A stretch of DNA of 64,000 bases from Lachnospiraceae bacterium UBA4631. Lineage in GTDB: Bacteria; Bacillota; Clostridia; Lachnospirales; Lachnospiraceae. Below the pieces are notes generated by a model. That model was given only the letters and a program-made list of their open reading frames with translations. It was not told the DNA's origin and did not search any database. The position numbers and the translations under genes were made by a program. Where the stretch lies: positions 84,956 through 148,955 of the forward strand of contig DHMX01000015.1 of assembly GCA_002406015.1 (NCBI GenBank), in the 5' to 3' direction. This document shows positions 17,683 to 26,271 of this stretch, piece by piece. Each line of letters begins with the position of its first letter. Position 1 is the first letter of the stretch.

Positions 17683-18246
17683 TTACTTCGTAATTTTCTT
17701 AGCAGCCTCCTTTTGAGCCTTTTCACGAGCCTTGGCAGCCTTTTGAGCCTCTTTGTTCTGCTCCTCCTCTGCCATAATCTTCTGATACTCACTTTGCTTC
17801 TTACGAAGCTTTGCACCCCAGCTTGACTTCTTCTTTTCATCAGCAGGAGCAACCTTGCCGCGGACATTCTTAACACTGACAATATAAATGCCGCTGACCA
17901 TTGCTTTTACCTCACCCTTAGTAGGAAGTTCGTCAAAAATACCGTCATCCGCAATCAAGGTTAAGATTTGCGGACCAACCTTTGCCTTTACAACCGGAAG
18001 CTTGGAGTTCTGATACCGCTTTGGTGTCTGCTCCATAACCACCTTTGGAAGCTTGGCATCCTTCATTTTCATAAATTTCTTATCAATGATTAGCATAGTT
18101 ACCGGCTGAGCGGCGGCCATCATTTGTTCCTTTTGTGCCATCTGCTTTTTCTGCATACTCTGTCCCCAGAAGTACAATGCAACCATAACGCCGATTGCTA
18201 CAACCAGGACTATTCCTACAATAATCCAAGGATTGATAGGATTCAT
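17683..18246 (-). CDS. membrane-anchored protein with lysine/alanine-rich tail
   Basis: A 187-residue protein not recognised as a named family. One N-terminal membrane helix (about residues 7-28) is followed by a basic Gln/Lys stretch and a soluble domain (about 48-130: VTMLIIDKKFMKMKDAKLP..., VKAKVGPQILTLIADDG). The C-terminal 50 residues are highly charged Lys/Ala/Glu and likely helical or coiled-coil. The RBS is AAAGGAGGG. It is the last gene of a minus-strand run malQ - acyltransferase - this gene. Confidence 0.75.
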   Translation of the reverse strand: MNPINPWIIVGIVLVVAIGVMVALYFWGQSMQKKQMAQKEQMMAAAQPVTMLIIDKKFMKMKDAKLPKVVMEQTPKRYQNSKLPVVKAKVGPQILTLIADDGIFDELPTKGEVKAMVSGIYIVSVKNVRGKVAPADEKKKSSWGAKLRKKQSEYQKIMAEEEQNKEAQKAAKAREKAQKEAAKKITK

Positions 18247-18298
18247 AGAATTCCCTCCTTTTGTTCTGTTTTATTAAGCTTCATTTCTCTTTGCTTTC

Positions 18299-19033
18299 TT
18301 ACTTATTTGCTTCATATAATTCTTTTACAAATTGCTGGGTATAAGCTCCCAGATGCTTTTTATCCTCTGGAGAAAGCTCCTCCAGATAAATCGGCTTTCC
18401 ATATGCAACGGTCAGCGTTCCCTTTGTGAGCTTCAGACCCGGATTGTTTTCTAAGCAATCGTCTGTGCCGATGACGGCAACCGGAACAATCGGTGCATTC
18501 GCCTTGGTTGCAATCTTAAGACTTCCGTCCTTAAACGGTTTCATTTCTTCCTCATGTCCTCTGGTGCCTTCCGGACAGATTGCCATTGAGCAGCCAACCG
18601 AAATATGTTCGGCTCCATCGTTCATGCTTTTGATAGCCGACTTAATGTTCGCACGATCCAGAAATACGCATCCAATGTCACACATCCAAAGTCCCAGAAG
18701 CGGTACCTTCTTTAACTCTGTCTTAGAAACAAAGCCAACCGGAACACCGACAGTTGTCTGTATCAGGAGAATATCCAGATTACTTCTGTGGTTGCTGACA
18801 AAGAGTACCGGAGTATCAGTCGGAATATGCTCGGTACCGACTGCCTGTGTATGGATACCGGCAATCCAGAATACCGTTCGGAATGCCCAGCGTATAACCT
18901 TGTGGGATACACGATATTTTGTCATTGGCTTTTTCTTTCCGATAAGCCATAGTACCAAATGCAACGGCATGGAAAGAATTAAAAATAATGCCACAAATAT
19001 CAAAACTAAAATTGTGCGGATATTTATTTTCAT
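18299..19033 (-). CDS. plsC: 1-acyl-sn-glycerol-3-phosphate acyltransferase
   Basis: A 244-residue PlsC-family enzyme. An N-terminal hydrophobic anchor is followed by the HX4D catalytic motif NHRSNLDIL, the glycerophosphate-binding FLDRANIKSA, PEGTRG, and VPVAVIGTDD. It acylates lysophosphatidate to phosphatidate on the cytoplasmic membrane face. AGGAG lies 6 nt before the ATG. It starts 9 nt after malQ. Confidence 0.93.
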   Translation of the reverse strand: MKINIRTILVLIFVALFLILSMPLHLVLWLIGKKKPMTKYRVSHKVIRWAFRTVFWIAGIHTQAVGTEHIPTDTPVLFVSNHRSNLDILLIQTTVGVPVGFVSKTELKKVPLLGLWMCDIGCVFLDRANIKSAIKSMNDGAEHISVGCSMAICPEGTRGHEEEMKPFKDGSLKIATKANAPIVPVAVIGTDDCLENNPGLKLTKGTLTVAYGKPIYLEELSPEDKKHLGAYTQQFVKELYEANK

Positions 19034-19042
19034 AAAAAACTC

Positions 19043-20575
19043 CTAACGACCATACAATTTTGCGGTTTCATATAATCTTTCTGTTAATTTATCATTTAAA
19101 TCGGCATCTGTAAACCGCCAGCTCCAGTTTCCTTCCGCTTTACCCGGAGTATTTAATCTTGCCCATGAATCCAGACACAGGACATCCTGCATTGGTACAA
19201 TTGCCATGTTGGCAACGGAGGAGAAGCAGGCACGAATCATAACCCAGCAAATATCACTGGCATCGGTACTGAAATAACGACGCAGCTTATCGCGGGAAGC
19301 CTCAAATGCCTTTTGATACCAGCCAAGTGTTGTATCATTATCATGTGTACCGGTATAACATACACAATTTCTGGTGAAGTTATGAGGCAGGAACAGATTT
19401 TCTTCCGGATTTTCAAATGCAAACTGAAGAATCTTCATACCCGGCAGACTGAACTTATCCCGAAGCTCAATTACGGAATGGTCGATTTCACCCAAATCCT
19501 CTGCAATAATCGGAAGGTTATAACCCAAGGTAGCTTCCAGAGTTGTGAAGAAATTCACACCCGGAGCATCCTCCCATTTTCCGTGAATGGCGGTGTCATC
19601 CCCATAAGGAACTGCCCAATATTTATCAAAGCCTCTGAAATGGTCTATCCGGAGGAAGTCCGTCAGAGTCAACTGATACCGGATACGGTCTATCCACCAC
19701 TGATAACCGGTCTTGGTATGATTCTTCCAATTATATAGCGGATTGCCCCACAACTGACCGGTTGCACTGAAATAGTCAGGCGGTACACCGGCAACCACAG
19801 TCGGATAACCCATGGAATCTAACTTAAACAGACTTGGATTTCTCCATACGTCTACACTATCCCATGCTACAAAGATAGGAATATCACCGACAATCTTAAT
19901 GCCCTTATCATTCGCATATTTTTTAACCGCTGACCAGTCATGATAGAACAGGAACTGAATGAACTTATAATAGCCCATTTCCTTTTCTAAGGTTTTAATC
20001 CAGGTAGCCCGCTGCTTTGCAGTAGGATTCTTTAAGGAATCTTCCCAGAGATACCAAGGGGCTCCCTGATGATAATCCTTGCCTGCCATAAAGAGGGCAT
20101 AATCCTCCAGCCAGAACGAAGTGTCGCAGAAGGTCTGATATTGATTCATCAAATCTTCATTGCCGGTAAATCCATCAGCAATGGAATCATCCGTAAAACG
20201 CTCATATGCGGTATGCAACAATGCTGTTTTGAAGGAGATTAACGAGCCGTAATCAATCTGAACCGGATTCCATGCAGGCATATTGGTAAAATCACTATCA
20301 TACAGAAGGTTCACCTGCTTTAAGAAATCAATACTAATAATCAGTGGTTGTCCCGCAAAGGAAGAAAACGGCTGATACGGAGAATCGCCGAAGCCTGTAT
20401 GTCCAAGCGGTAATACCTGCCAGAGATTCAGACCGGATTTTTCCAGAAAGTCAATGAAACGATAAGCACCGTTTCCTAAATCACCGATACCGTAAGGACC
20501 GGGAAAAGAAGTAGGGTGTGCCAGAATACCGGCATATTTTTCAATGGGGGTTTCTGCACCAGTTATATTTGTCAT
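19043..20575 (-). CDS. malQ: 4-alpha-glucanotransferase (amylomaltase)
   Basis: A 510-residue GH77 enzyme with GILAHPTSFPGPYGIGDLG at the N terminus, LPLGHTGFGDSPYQ, the nucleophile region FLRIDHFRGFDKYWAVPYGD, IIAEDLGEI and the CYTGTHDNDTTLGW region. It transfers 4-alpha-glucan segments between malto-oligosaccharides and works with glycogen phosphorylase (glgP at 28433). An ATG at 20593 overlaps the AGGAGG, so the start at 20575 (9-nt spacing) is used. Its promoter is the TTGTTT-17-TATAAT at 20614-20642. Confidence 0.97.
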   Translation of the reverse strand: MTNITGAETPIEKYAGILAHPTSFPGPYGIGDLGNGAYRFIDFLEKSGLNLWQVLPLGHTGFGDSPYQPFSSFAGQPLIISIDFLKQVNLLYDSDFTNMPAWNPVQIDYGSLISFKTALLHTAYERFTDDSIADGFTGNEDLMNQYQTFCDTSFWLEDYALFMAGKDYHQGAPWYLWEDSLKNPTAKQRATWIKTLEKEMGYYKFIQFLFYHDWSAVKKYANDKGIKIVGDIPIFVAWDSVDVWRNPSLFKLDSMGYPTVVAGVPPDYFSATGQLWGNPLYNWKNHTKTGYQWWIDRIRYQLTLTDFLRIDHFRGFDKYWAVPYGDDTAIHGKWEDAPGVNFFTTLEATLGYNLPIIAEDLGEIDHSVIELRDKFSLPGMKILQFAFENPEENLFLPHNFTRNCVCYTGTHDNDTTLGWYQKAFEASRDKLRRYFSTDASDICWVMIRACFSSVANMAIVPMQDVLCLDSWARLNTPGKAEGNWSWRFTDADLNDKLTERLYETAKLYGR

Positions 20576-20613
20576 TGAATAAGTCCTCCTCATATAATTG
20601 TCACAACTTATTT

Positions 20614-20642
20614 ATTATACAGAATTAATATAGAAAAAACAA
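20614..20642 (-). promoter_or_regulatory. malQ promoter
   Basis: On the minus strand, TTGTTT (20642-20637), 17 nt and a perfect TATAAT (20619-20614), 39 nt before the start codon. The same -35/-10 combination precedes the cellobiose phosphorylase gene. Confidence 0.7.
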
Positions 20643-20675
20643 TTACTTTTGCACAATCTTTTCTGGGATAAGGTA

Positions 20676-20704
20676 TTGACAAATATAGCAAGAATCAGTA
20701 GAAT
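20676..20704 (+). promoter_or_regulatory. promoter of the small membrane protein at 20756
   Basis: A perfect TTGACA (20676-20681), a 17-nt spacer and TAGAAT (20699-20704). Confidence 0.75.
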
Positions 20705-20755
20705 GAATTTGTATTTGTTTGAATGCAAGAATAATTGTAGGAGAGGAGAGGAAGT

Positions 20756-21016
20756 ATGAACAGTAAAACAGCTAAGATTCTCAGTTATATTACATGGGTT
20801 GGTTGGTTAGTTTCATTCTTATCAGGAGATAAAGAAAATGATCCGGGACTGAAGCAGCATTTGAATCAGGCTTTAATCTGCAACATTGCAGCTATTATTC
20901 CTATCGGTATTACACAGCTTGCAGCAGCAATCTTCGGTATCTGGGGATTAATTAAGGCTATTTCAGATGATGACGAACCATTGCCATTGATTGGTACTTG
21001 GACAATTATTAAATAA
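20756..21016 (+). CDS. small membrane protein (DUF4870/Tic20-like)
   Basis: An 86-residue protein with two or three hydrophobic segments. The pattern KILSYITWVGWLVSFLSGDKEND...LKQHLNQAL resembles DUF4870-type small membrane proteins, in which FHLNQAL is typical. It has its own strong promoter, an excellent RBS (GGAGAGGAGAGGAAG) and its own terminator, which argues for a genuine, well expressed single gene. The function is unknown. Confidence 0.8.
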   Translation: MNSKTAKILSYITWVGWLVSFLSGDKENDPGLKQHLNQALICNIAAIIPIGITQLAAAIFGIWGLIKAISDDDEPLPLIGTWTIIK

Positions 21017-21026
21017 TAGTACTTAT

Positions 21027-21068
21027 GAAATAAAGCGGGGTTGGAATGAATCAACTCCGCTTTATTTC
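21027..21068 (+). terminator. intrinsic terminator
   Basis: A near-perfect 17-bp stem, GAAATAAAGCGGGGTTG (21027-21043) with 21052-21068. The 3' arm ends in CTTTATTTC, so the U tract is interrupted. Confidence 0.75.
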
Positions 21069-21145
21069 GTTATACTTATATATAGAAGAATATAATATAT
21101 AGAAAAAACAAAGGAATTGGTAAAACAGAGGAGGAACTTGCACAC

Positions 21146-21526
21146 ATGGCAAAGCGGAATACATCAGGCAGGGGAAAAAAAGAAAAGGCATATCAGTTAA
21201 GCACAAATGAACAGATTAAGCGGGCAGAAAAGCAGGCATTTTTTGCTTGTGTAGCGTCAATTGCCGGCTTGCCGATGGCATTGATTGGCTTTGGTATGGT
21301 GCTGGGAATCGCGGGATTAATCATGGGCTGGAAAGCAAAAAGACCGGATGGAAAACGTCCGGTAGGGGCAAAGGTAGCAATTGTAGCGGGAATTTTAAGT
21401 ATCATTGTCGGGATTCCGGGCTGGATTGTGATATACGGAACCTATATCAATCCCGATTCCGCATTTGTCCAAAATCTGGTAAATACAATATTTGGAATAG
21501 AAAATCTGATTCTTGTGCAACCATAA
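21146..21526 (+). CDS. small membrane protein, DUF4190-like
   Basis: A 126-residue protein. A basic N terminus is followed by two hydrophobic segments (about 33-61 and 75-97) with GLPMALIGFGMVLGIAGLIMGWKAKR and a basic loop between them. The helical-hairpin pattern resembles DUF4190-type proteins. GAGGAGG lies about 12 nt before the ATG. The HAD gene follows 38 nt after. The function is unknown. Confidence 0.7.
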   Translation: MAKRNTSGRGKKEKAYQLSTNEQIKRAEKQAFFACVASIAGLPMALIGFGMVLGIAGLIMGWKAKRPDGKRPVGAKVAIVAGILSIIVGIPGWIVIYGTYINPDSAFVQNLVNTIFGIENLILVQP

Positions 21527-21564
21527 ATAAAAAGCAAAGAAAGAGAAAAGGAAAAAGAGAGAAG

Positions 21565-22212
21565 ATGAAACAGACAAAGGGTATATTATTTGACTTGGAC
21601 GGTACGCTATGGGATTCCAGCCGACAGGTGGCAGAATCATGGCAGGAAGTATTAGAGCAGCAGCCGGATGTGACACGCAAGATTACCGTTGAAGATATAC
21701 AGGGCTTTATGGGATTGCCGATGGATGAAATCGGAAGAAGATGCTTTGAAGGACAGGGACTTTCCAAGGAACGGATTGCCGAGATTATGAAGGCATGTGA
21801 GGAGTATGAAAACGAATACATCCGTATGCATGGCGGCATATTGTTCCCACATCTGGAAGAGGTGCTGAAGGAGCTTTCCGGACAGTATTTTCTTGCGATT
21901 GTCAGTAATTGCCAGGTGGGTTATATCGAAGCTTTTTTAGAGCATCATAAGCTGGGTGCCTATTTTGATGATTTTGAGAGCTTTGGCAATACCGGACTGC
22001 AAAAAGGTGATAATATAAAACTGGTGTGTGACAGAAACCATCTGACACAGGCAGTCTATCTCGGAGATATTCAGGGCGATTATGATTCCGCCTGCAAGGC
22101 AGGGATACCGTTTATTCTGGCAGGCTATGGATTTGGCGAGGTAAATGCACAGGTGCCGGTTATACAGAGTCTTAAGGAATTAAGGGAAACGGCAGCCGCC
22201 ATATTAGATTAG
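21565..22212 (+). CDS. HAD-superfamily hydrolase (phosphatase-like)
   Basis: A 215-residue protein with HAD motif I ILFDLDGTLWDS at the N terminus, a helical cap (about 20-80), motif II AIVSNCQ, the motif III lysine (GLQKGDN) and motif IV VYLGDIQGDYDSA. It is similar to phosphoglycolate- or pyrophosphate-phosphatase-like HADs, but the substrate cannot be told. The frame is open far upstream (to 21247); the ATG at 21565 after a GAGAGAAG RBS begins exactly at the HAD domain. Confidence 0.88.
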   Translation: MKQTKGILFDLDGTLWDSSRQVAESWQEVLEQQPDVTRKITVEDIQGFMGLPMDEIGRRCFEGQGLSKERIAEIMKACEEYENEYIRMHGGILFPHLEEVLKELSGQYFLAIVSNCQVGYIEAFLEHHKLGAYFDDFESFGNTGLQKGDNIKLVCDRNHLTQAVYLGDIQGDYDSACKAGIPFILAGYGFGEVNAQVPVIQSLKELRETAAAILD

Positions 22213-22255
22213 ATAAAGAACCGAAATGACAGGACACAGGGGAGAAGAAGCGGAT

Positions 22256-22708
22256 ATGGTAGTTTATGAACACGAAGCACAATATTATGAAACCGACCAG
22301 ATGGGAATTATACACCATTCCAATTATCTGCGGTGGTTTGAGTCTGCAAGGATTCAGTTTCTGAAGGAAATCGGCATTGATTATAAAAAATGTGAAGAAA
22401 TGGGAATCATCAGCCCGGTCATGGAAGTGACCTGTACCTACAAATCCATGGTGCATTTTGAAGATGTGGTGGAGGTCTATACAAGATTTCAGGATTATAC
22501 CGGTGTGAAGTTCTTTGTCACCTACGAGGTGCGGGATAAAAAGACCGGAGAGCTCAGGACAACCGGAAAAAGCAAGCATTGCTTTGTGGATAAGAACGGT
22601 AAGCCGATTTCACTCAAACGGGTGAACCCGGAGCTGCATGAGCGTTTATTGGCAGCTATGGAGCAGGAAACCCAGCCGGAAGAAAACGGAAATTGTCTTG
22701 ACAAATAA
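22256..22708 (+). CDS. hotdog-fold acyl-CoA thioesterase (YbgC/4HBT family)
   Basis: A 150-residue single hotdog domain with YYETDQMGIIHHSNYLRWFESAR, where the conserved aspartate and HHSNY are the 4HBT active-site signature. It probably hydrolyses acyl-CoA thioesters. An alternative ATG at 22226 has no RBS; the one at 22256 follows AGGGGAG. The gene end overlaps the likely -35 of the ileS leader promoter. Confidence 0.9.
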   Translation: MVVYEHEAQYYETDQMGIIHHSNYLRWFESARIQFLKEIGIDYKKCEEMGIISPVMEVTCTYKSMVHFEDVVEVYTRFQDYTGVKFFVTYEVRDKKTGELRTTGKSKHCFVDKNGKPISLKRVNPELHERLLAAMEQETQPEENGNCLDK

Positions 22709-22726
22709 ATTACCTTATTGTAAGGT
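22698..22726 (+). promoter_or_regulatory. candidate promoter of the ileS T-box transcript
   Basis: A perfect TTGACA (22698-22703), a 17-nt spacer and TAAGGT (22721-22726). The -10 is weak but identical to the one before the SAM riboswitch. Confidence 0.45.
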
Positions 22727-22759
22727 GTAACTGATTTGGTAAATATAATAAGAACCATA

Positions 22760-23022
22760 AAAGGCATAGATGGAGACAGTAGCATTTTCAGAACGCGTAA
22801 GAGAGTCGGGGATGGTGGAAGCCTGATGTCAGTATGAGAATTGTGAATATCACTCCGGAGCTGCAGACTGAAGGATGTAGTAGGCTCTGACGTAAGTTCC
22901 TGCGTTAAGGGAAGGATGGGTGCATGGATGCATATGCATAATATGCAGGCAAAGCCCGGAAGCAATTAGGTGGTATAGCGAATAATAAGGAACCTTCGCC
23001 CTAATCGGCGGAGGTTCCTTTT
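22760..23022 (+). promoter_or_regulatory. T-box leader (Ile-specific) with terminator
   Basis: Stem I features are visible: AGAGAGTCGGGGATGGTGGAAGC, then the AGTA / GAA loop-E pair flanking the specifier ATC (22849-22851, isoleucine). The T-box bulge region AATTAGGTGGTATAGCG (22964-22980) carries TGGT, complementary to the ACCA end of tRNA-Ile; it is one G shorter than the usual AGGGTGG form. A terminator AAGGAACCT...AGGTTCCTTTT (22987-23022) ends the element. Uncharged tRNA-Ile should promote readthrough into ileS. Confidence 0.93.
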
Positions 23023-23093
23023 GACATGAAGCATAGTTTGCAGACAGAATGACAGAAATAAGAAAATAGGAAGTAAGAAAGGAAGAAGCACGT

Positions 23094-26000
23094 ATGTACG
23101 AAAAAGTATCACCAAACCTGAACTTCGTAGAGCGGGAAGCAAAGGTTGAACAGTTCTGGAAGGACAATCAGATTTTTGAAAAGAGTGTAGAGGAAAAAGA
23201 AGGCTGTCCGGTCTATACATTTTATGACGGACCACCGACAGCAAACGGTAAGCCGCATATCGGTCATGTTCTGACTCGTGTTATCAAGGATATGATTCCG
23301 CGGTATCAGACCATGAAGGGACATAAGATTATTCGGAAGGCAGGCTGGGACACACATGGACTTCCGGTTGAATTAGAGGTAGAAAAGGAATTAGGACTGG
23401 ACGGAAAGGAACAGATTGAGGAATACGGTCTGGAGCCGTTTATTGAGAAATGTAAGGAAAGCGTCTGGAAATATAAAGGTATGTGGGAGGAGTTTTCCGG
23501 TAAGGTTGGCTTCTGGGCAGATATGGATGACCCATATGTCACATACCATAATGATTTCATTGAATCCGAATGGTGGGCATTGAAGAAAATCTGGGAAAAG
23601 GGTCTGTTATATAAGGGCTTTAAGATTGTACCTTATTGTCCGCGATGCGGTACGCCGTTGTCCTCTCATGAGGTTGCACAGGGCTATAAGGCAGTAAAGG
23701 AACGCTCTGCAGTAGTTCGATTCAAGGTAATAGGCGAAGATGCTTATTTTCTGGCATGGACAACCACACCTTGGACACTGCCGAGTAATGTGGCACTTTG
23801 CGTGAACCCGGATGAGAATTATTGTAAGGTTCAGGCAGCAGACGGTTATGTATATTATATGGCAGAAGCCTTGCTGGATACCGTATTAGGTAAATTAGCC
23901 ACCGAGGAGAAGCCTGCATATGAGGTGTTAGATACTTTTAAGGGTACAGCACTGGAATATAAGGAATATGAACCATTGTTTCAGGTGGCGGCTGATTTGG
24001 CTGCAAAGCAGGGAAAGAAGGGACATTATGTTACCTGTGATTCCTATGTAACTATGAGCGACGGTACCGGTATTGTTCATATTGCACCTGCATTTGGTGA
24101 GGACGATGCCAAGGTAGGAAGAAAGTATGACCTGCCATTTGTACAGCTTGTAGACGGAAAAGGTGATATGACAGACAATACTCCATATGCCGGCATTTTC
24201 GTTAAGAAGGCTGACCCATTGGTGCTGACCGATTTAGAGAAGCAGGGCTTATTATTTGATGCACCGAAGTTCGAACATGATTATCCGTTCTGCTGGCGGT
24301 GTGATACCCCATTGATTTACTATGCAAGAGAATCATGGTTCATTAAGATGACAGAGGTTCGTGAGGACCTGATTAAGAATAATAATACCGTAAACTGGAT
24401 TCCGGAGAGCATCGGTAAGGGACGTTTTGGTGACTGGCTTGCCAATGTGCAGGATTGGGGTGTCAGCCGAAATCGTTATTGGGGTACTCCGTTAAATATC
24501 TGGGAATGTGAATGCGGTCATCGTCACGCAATTGGTTCCATAGAAGAATTAAAGCAGTTATCAAAGAATTGTCCGGATGACATCGAGCTGCACCGCCCAT
24601 TTATTGATGCCGTTACCTTCCCATGTGAGAAGTGCGGAGGCGAAATGCATCGTGTACCGGAGGTAATCGACTGCTGGTTCGATTCCGGTTCCATGCCGTT
24701 TGCACAGTGGCATTATCCATTTGAAAATGAAGATATTTTCAAGGAGAACTTCCCGGCAGACTTTATCAGCGAGGCAGTAGACCAGACAAGAGGCTGGTTC
24801 TATTCCCTGATGGCAATTTCTACCCTGCTGTTTAATCAGGCACCGTATAAGAATGTAATCGTGCTGGGTCATGTGCAGGATAAGGATGGACAGAAAATGA
24901 GTAAATCCAAGGGCAATGCGGTTGACCCGATGGAAGCCTTGAACAAATACGGTGCAGATGCTATTCGCTGGTATTTCTATAGTAATTCCGCACCATGGCT
25001 GCCAAACCGCTTCCATGAGGATGCTGTAATCGAAGGTCAGCGTAAATTCATGGGAACACTTTGGAATACCTATGCATTCTATGTACTTTATGCAGAGATA
25101 GACCAGTTTGACCCGACCAAGTACAGTCTGGATTATGATAAGCTTCCGGTCATGGATAAGTGGTTATTGTCAAAATTAAATACCGTTATCAAAGAGGTTG
25201 ATGCGGCATTGGGAGCTTATAAGATTCCGGAAACCACGCGTGCCTTGGCAGAATTTGTGGATGATATGAGTAACTGGTATGTCAGACGGTGTCGTGACCG
25301 ATTCTGGGCAAAGGGAATGGAGCAGGATAAGATTAATGCATATATGACACTGTATACCGCATTGGTTACGATATGTAAGCTGTCTGCCCCAATGATTCCG
25401 TTTATCACAGAAGATATTTATCAGAATCTGGTATGCGGACTGGATAAGACTGCACCGGAAAGTATTCACCTGTGTGACTTCCCGACTGCAAATGAAGCAT
25501 ATATCGATACCGAGCTGGAGACTGCCATGGATGAAGTTCTGCATGTGGTGGTACTGGGACGTGCCGCAAGAAATGCAGCAAATATTAAGAACCGTCAGCC
25601 AATCGGCAAGATGTATATAAAGGCAGCTAAGACCCTCTCCGAATTTTATGTTGAAATTATCGAGGATGAGTTAAACGTAAAGCAGGCAGAATTTAAAGAG
25701 GATGTATCCGAGTTTACCTCTTATAGCTTCAAGCCACAGCTCCGGACTGTAGGACCGAAGTATGGCAAGCAGTTAGGCGGCATTAAGAAGTATTTATCTG
25801 AGGTAGACGGAAATACTGCCATGGCAGAGCTGAAGGAAAAAGGAGCTATTACCTTTGAGGTAGACGGTGTGACAGTATCATTGGCAGAAGAAGATTTGTT
25901 GATTGATATGGCACAGACCGAGGGCTATATCTCTCAGCAGGATAATTATGTAACGGTGGTTCTGGATACTAACCTTACACCGGAGCTGATAGAAGAAGGC

Positions 26001-26252
26001 TTTGTTCGTGAAATCGTATCCAAGATTCAGACCATGCGAAAGGAAGCCGATTTCCAGGTGACGGATAAAATCGTTGTCTATGTGGCAAATAATGAAAAGA
26101 TTGCAGAGATTATAAGCAGAAATGCAGACTCTATCAAAGAAGATACGCTGGCAGTTACCATTGAAATAGGAACCATGAGCGGCTTTACGAAAGAATGGAA
26201 CTTAAACGGCGAAACCGTAACCTTCGGTGTTACGCAGGTAAGTACGAGATAG
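23094..26252 (+). CDS. ileS: isoleucyl-tRNA synthetase, type 2
   Basis: A 1052-residue class I synthetase. HIGH is at residues 55-58 (GKPHIGHVLTR), KMSKS at 601-605 (KMSKSKGNAVDP), an editing domain lies between them, CxxC zinc-binding pairs occur at CPRCG and CECGH/CEKCG, and an anticodon-binding domain and long C-terminal extension follow. The length and the GWDTHGLPVELEVEKELGL segment place it with the eukaryote-like type 2 IleRS, a group that includes mupirocin-tolerant enzymes, rather than the 920-940-residue type 1. It is controlled by the upstream Ile T-box. Confidence 0.96.
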   Translation: MYEKVSPNLNFVEREAKVEQFWKDNQIFEKSVEEKEGCPVYTFYDGPPTANGKPHIGHVLTRVIKDMIPRYQTMKGHKIIRKAGWDTHGLPVELEVEKELGLDGKEQIEEYGLEPFIEKCKESVWKYKGMWEEFSGKVGFWADMDDPYVTYHNDFIESEWWALKKIWEKGLLYKGFKIVPYCPRCGTPLSSHEVAQGYKAVKERSAVVRFKVIGEDAYFLAWTTTPWTLPSNVALCVNPDENYCKVQAADGYVYYMAEALLDTVLGKLATEEKPAYEVLDTFKGTALEYKEYEPLFQVAADLAAKQGKKGHYVTCDSYVTMSDGTGIVHIAPAFGEDDAKVGRKYDLPFVQLVDGKGDMTDNTPYAGIFVKKADPLVLTDLEKQGLLFDAPKFEHDYPFCWRCDTPLIYYARESWFIKMTEVREDLIKNNNTVNWIPESIGKGRFGDWLANVQDWGVSRNRYWGTPLNIWECECGHRHAIGSIEELKQLSKNCPDDIELHRPFIDAVTFPCEKCGGEMHRVPEVIDCWFDSGSMPFAQWHYPFENEDIFKENFPADFISEAVDQTRGWFYSLMAISTLLFNQAPYKNVIVLGHVQDKDGQKMSKSKGNAVDPMEALNKYGADAIRWYFYSNSAPWLPNRFHEDAVIEGQRKFMGTLWNTYAFYVLYAEIDQFDPTKYSLDYDKLPVMDKWLLSKLNTVIKEVDAALGAYKIPETTRALAEFVDDMSNWYVRRCRDRFWAKGMEQDKINAYMTLYTALVTICKLSAPMIPFITEDIYQNLVCGLDKTAPESIHLCDFPTANEAYIDTELETAMDEVLHVVVLGRAARNAANIKNRQPIGKMYIKAAKTLSEFYVEIIEDELNVKQAEFKEDVSEFTSYSFKPQLRTVGPKYGKQLGGIKKYLSEVDGNTAMAELKEKGAITFEVDGVTVSLAEEDLLIDMAQTEGYISQQDNYVTVVLDTNLTPELIEEGFVREIVSKIQTMRKEADFQVTDKIVVYVANNEKIAEIISRNADSIKEDTLAVTIEIGTMSGFTKEWNLNGETVTFGVTQVSTR

Positions 26253-26271
26253 TCATATAAGGAGTTAGATT

